Origin: Planctomicrobium piriforme
GTDB lineage: Bacteria > Planctomycetota > Planctomycetia > Pirellulales > PNKZ01
Length of the DNA stretch: 9,930 bases
NCBI GenBank assembly: GCA_945877965.1
Contig: CAMCTH010000125.1
Span: 1-9,930 of the forward strand
Reading direction: 5' to 3'
In this document: one piece after another, positions 7,876 through 9,930 of the stretch
Layout: every line of letters begins with the position of its first letter
How positions within the stretch are numbered: the stretch's first letter is position 1
Translations under genes and position numbers: made by a program
Notes under the pieces: model-generated
What the model saw: only the letters and a program-made list of their open reading frames with translations
What the model was told of the DNA's origin: nothing
Databases searched by the model: none

Positions 7876-8018
7876 GACAAAATCTCTGCGGAGGGGAACG
7901 GCGGGACAATAAGTTGCGGCGGGTAGGCGTTATGATAACCAGCGAACTCCGCCGAACAACAACGTAGCCTGCGGTCGACTTCTCAGTTTGCGCCCACCTT
8001 GTCGTGACGAATTCCTTC
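7876..8018. promoter_or_regulatory. Divergent intergenic region, presumed promoters for both strands
   Basis: The minus-strand esterase gene and the plus-strand DTW gene start from the two sides of this gap, so promoters in both directions are expected. A TATGAT hexamer at 7931-7936 on the plus strand resembles a -10 box, but no -35 box stands at the right distance. It sits inside GTTAT-g-ATAAC (7929-7939), an 11-base imperfect-centre palindrome that could be a regulator half-site. The region is inferred as regulatory from gene layout, and the exact elements are not secure. Confidence 0.4.
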
Positions 8019-9218
8019 ATGCGTCTGTCGCCTGCATCCGATCTCGACGACGAAAGCTTGCAACGAGGGCGGTGCTACGGTTGCTTTCGACCGCGGGGCG
8101 ATTGTTTCTGCGCGGTCATTCCGACGATTGAAAACCAGACGGAGGTGTTGATCCTGCAGCACCGCCGCGAGCGGACGCACCCGTTTAACACGGCCCGGAT
8201 CGTCAGGAAGTCGCTGCAGAACGCGAGTCTGCTCGTCGACAATCTTGAGCAGTTGGCGGCCCGCCTGAGTTTGAAACCGCGGGCCGGTCTGCTGTATCCC
8301 GGCCCCGGTGCTCCGCTATTGGCGGACGTCCCCGTCGCGGAACGTCCCGAGCAGTTGGTGATTCTCGACGGCACTTGGCATCACACGAAGACGATGCTCC
8401 GTGACATCCCGGCCTTGCAGACGTTGCCTCGCTATCGGCTTGCGCCCGCGTCGCCGAGCCGTTACGGCATCCGCCGCGAACCGAGCGCGATGTTGATCTC
8501 GACGCTCGAAGCGACGATCGCCGCGCTCCGTGTGTTGGAACCGGAACTGTGCGGCTTGGAGCAACTGATGGACGCTTTCCTGTCGATGGTCGATCGCCAG
8601 TTGGCGCATCCGAAAACGGGATACGGAAGCAGAACGCGGTTACGCGCGAAACGAACGTTCAAGAATATTCCTGTGTCGCTCGTCGGGAATCTAGCGAACG
8701 TCGTCGTGGCTTATGGCGAATCGGCCTCGCGCCGATCGGACAAGGACCAGGCTCCGCGCAGGCCGGTCTCGTGGGTCGCGCAGCGGCTCGGCACGGGCGA
8801 GCGATTCAGCTGTCTGATTGAACCGCAGTTTCCATTGCAGGAATCGTTCCTGGGCCATTTAGAGTTAAGCCACGAAGACTTTTCGCAGGCCCTGTCGTTA
8901 GACGAAGCGCGGGCCGCCTGGCAAGCGTTCTTGCGTCCCGATGATTCGGTGGCGGTTTACAATCAGGCCGTCGCGCGATTGCTCACGCACCTCGGCGAGC
9001 CTTCGACTCCCTGCTTGGTGCTGAGGTCGGTCGATTTCAATGCGCAGCAGCACTACACGAGCCTCGATGAACTGCTGGCGGCGGAGGGGATCGAAGTCGC
9101 TCCCGCTCAACATGCCGGCCGCGCGGGGAAGCGGTTGGCGAACGTCACGGCCTTCGTTCGACATCTGAACGCCTTAGGGAACGAGGCGATCCGTCGCGAA
9201 CTCAGCGACCCATCGTGA
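8019..9218 (+). CDS. DTW-domain tRNA-uridine aminocarboxypropyltransferase with C-terminal extension
   Basis: DTW proteins of the TapT/YfiP family use S-adenosylmethionine to add a 3-amino-3-carboxypropyl group to uridine in the variable loop of tRNA (acp3U47). This protein (399 residues from the ATG at 8019; a GTG at 8004 would add five) has the family marks. CYGC and CFC (Cys19, Cys22, Cys29, Cys31) are likely zinc ligands. LQHRRERTHPFNTAR is at about 46-60, and the signature DGTW is at 117-120 with WHHTKTML. SRYGIRREP and STLEA (about 147-165) follow. The DTW part ends near residue 225. Usual family members are about 200-250 residues, so residues about 235-399 are extra. That region has repeated hydrophobic blocks and a conserved-looking YNQAVARLL. 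I do not assign it. A faint resemblance to a DEDD exonuclease fold without its acids is discussed in the findings. No ribosome site decides between GTG and ATG. Confidence 0.9.
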   Translation: MRLSPASDLDDESLQRGRCYGCFRPRGDCFCAVIPTIENQTEVLILQHRRERTHPFNTARIVRKSLQNASLLVDNLEQLAARLSLKPRAGLLYPGPGAPLLADVPVAERPEQLVILDGTWHHTKTMLRDIPALQTLPRYRLAPASPSRYGIRREPSAMLISTLEATIAALRVLEPELCGLEQLMDAFLSMVDRQLAHPKTGYGSRTRLRAKRTFKNIPVSLVGNLANVVVAYGESASRRSDKDQAPRRPVSWVAQRLGTGERFSCLIEPQFPLQESFLGHLELSHEDFSQALSLDEARAAWQAFLRPDDSVAVYNQAVARLLTHLGEPSTPCLVLRSVDFNAQQHYTSLDELLAAEGIEVAPAQHAGRAGKRLANVTAFVRHLNALGNEAIRRELSDPS

Positions 9219-9221
9219 GCC

Positions 9222-9278
9222 GGCCGGCTTCGAATCAGCTCGCGATTTGATCGAAATCGAAGCGATGATTCGCCGGCC
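9222..9278 (+). other. Nested inverted repeat after the DTW gene, candidate transcript-end structure
   Basis: GGCCGG (9222-9227) and CGAATC (9231-9236), separated by a CTT bulge, pair with GATTCG (9267-9272) and CCGGCC (9273-9278), giving a 12-bp stem. The 30-nt loop holds a second hairpin, CGATTT-gatcg-AAATCG (9243-9259). The first arm overlaps a perfect 12-bp palindrome AGCCGGCCGGCT (9218-9229) that begins in the last base of the DTW stop codon. No T run follows, so it is not a standard intrinsic terminator. It may still end or stabilise the DTW transcript. Confidence 0.4.
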
Positions 9279-9338
9279 TCGCACTCTGGCCCGGTGCTTG
9301 CTCCCCTGCTCTAATCCCAGGATTGAGCCGTCACTTGC

Positions 9339-9343
9339 GGGAG
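9339..9343 (+). promoter_or_regulatory. Ribosome binding site of the terminal hydrolase
   Basis: GGGAG stands six bases before the ATG at 9350. It is a strong site and shows that translation of the interrupted hydrolase was set up to begin at the signal peptide, upstream of the TAA at 9470. Confidence 0.65.
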
Positions 9344-9349
9344 ACTTCG

Positions 9350-9930
9350 ATGAACGACATGCGCGCGAATCTGTTATGGGCGTCGTTATTTCTGTCGGCG
9401 ATCGTTGCGCCGTTGCGGGCCGAATCGCCCGCGGCTCCGATTGAATACAAGCTCGATACCGAGATCGCCTAACTACCGCCGAGCGACGATGCGAACACGG
9501 AGTACGCCCAGAAACAGTGTCGGCTCGATTTCTATCGTCCCGTCGGCGTGAAGAATTTTCCGACCGTCGTCTACTATCACGGCGGCGGACTCACCGGCGG
9601 CAGCCGTTCGATTCCCAAGGAGTTGAAAGATCGCGGCTGGGGCGTCGTCGGCGTGAGCTATCGACTCTCGCCGCAAGTTTCGCATCCGGTTTACATCGAA
9701 GACGCCGCCGCGGCCTTGGCTTGGACGTTTAAGAATGTCGCAGCCCACGGCGGCGACCCGACGAAGATCTTCGTCACCGGCATCTCGGCCGGCGGTTATC
9801 TCACGTCGATGATCGGGCTCGACAAGAGTTATCTTGCCAAGCACGACATCGACGCCAACCAGATTGCGGCCCTCATTCCCGTCACGGGTCAGATGATCAC
9901 GCATCAGACGGTTCGCAAGGAACAAGGGAT
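9350..9930 (+). pseudogene. Secreted alpha/beta-hydrolase (esterase/lipase type) interrupted by one in-frame TAA; runs off window end
   Basis: From the ATG at 9350 the frame encodes a Sec signal peptide (cleavage near residue 24, PLRA then ESPAAP) and 40 residues in all, then meets TAA at 9470-9472. The same frame continues without any other stop to the window end. It reads as a clear alpha/beta hydrolase: QCRLDFYRP, then HGGG (codons 77-80, oxyanion hole), SYRLSP, and GISAGG with the nucleophile Ser at codon 146. This order is typical of secreted BD-FAE/HSL-like esterases (alpha/beta_hydrolase_3 type). Related proteins usually have a residue such as Tyr at this point (an IAYLPP-like context), so one base change from TAC or TAT could explain the stop. 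That ancestral residue is inferred. No ATG with a ribosome site lies between the stop and the conserved domain. Alternatives are a sequencing error, read-through at TAA-C, or a true recent nonsense mutation. The 3' end is outside the window. Confidence 0.6.

Noticed and set aside
7914..7936. TTGCGG followed by TATGAT as a sigma-70-like promoter
   Set aside because: The spacer is only 11 bases, far from the usual 16-18, so the pair cannot be a standard promoter.
9473..9925. 150-codon minus-strand frame at the window end
   Set aside because: It mirrors the alpha/beta-hydrolase frame, whose HGGG and GISAGG motifs show that the plus strand is coding.
1..9930. CRISPR array, tRNA or rRNA gene
   Set aside because: No regularly spaced repeats, no tRNA-like cloverleaf and no rRNA-like sequence were seen when reading both strands by eye.

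Overview
The window looks like chromosome from a planctomycete, most likely of the Pirellulales type. The reasons are protein families concentrated in Planctomycetes and related PVC bacteria: a multi-domain DUF1587/1595/1592/1588/1585 protein with CXXCH motifs, a Tat-exported DUF1552 (HXXSHH) protein, and secreted sialate O-acetylesterase-like and other esterases. The sequence is GC-rich, with long antisense shadow ORFs. The assignment is inferred from gene content, not from a marker gene.

Layout. Positions 1 to about 1056 hold the 5' part of an IS630-family insertion sequence on the minus strand, cut by the window edge. Its transposase is split between two frames joined at an A AAA AAG slippery heptamer (minus strand, 458-452), which suggests programmed -1 frameshifting. 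Positions 1057-1463 hold no gene I can support. Positions 7875 down to 1464 hold four minus-strand genes in one direction: a sialate O-acetylesterase-like protein, an alpha/beta-hydrolase esterase of the esterase D/enterochelin esterase type, the DUF1592-family CXXCH protein and the DUF1552 protein. Gaps are 114, 77 and 20 nt, so the last two genes are very likely co-transcribed and the other two plausibly are. All four have an export signal (three Sec-like, one Tat), so this is a secreted or periplasmic gene set.

The plus strand diverges at about 7876-8018. It carries a DTW-domain tRNA-uridine aminocarboxypropyltransferase with an extra C-terminal region of about 165 residues, then a nested inverted repeat, then a second secreted alpha/beta hydrolase. 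The hydrolase reading frame is broken by one in-frame TAA (9470-9472) just after the signal peptide and runs off the window end.

How the genes may work together. Three deduced secreted esterases next to a DUF1592/DUF1552 pair suggest removal of ester groups from an extracellular, perhaps acylated, polysaccharide or similar polymer. The biochemical roles of DUF1592 and DUF1552 proteins are not established to my knowledge, so this is inference. The DTW gene is a tRNA-modification housekeeping gene and is probably unrelated. The most unusual points are the transposase frameshift cassette, the single nonsense codon in the terminal hydrolase and the unassigned C-terminal region of the DTW protein. 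I do not see a clear new multi-gene defence or mobile system here.
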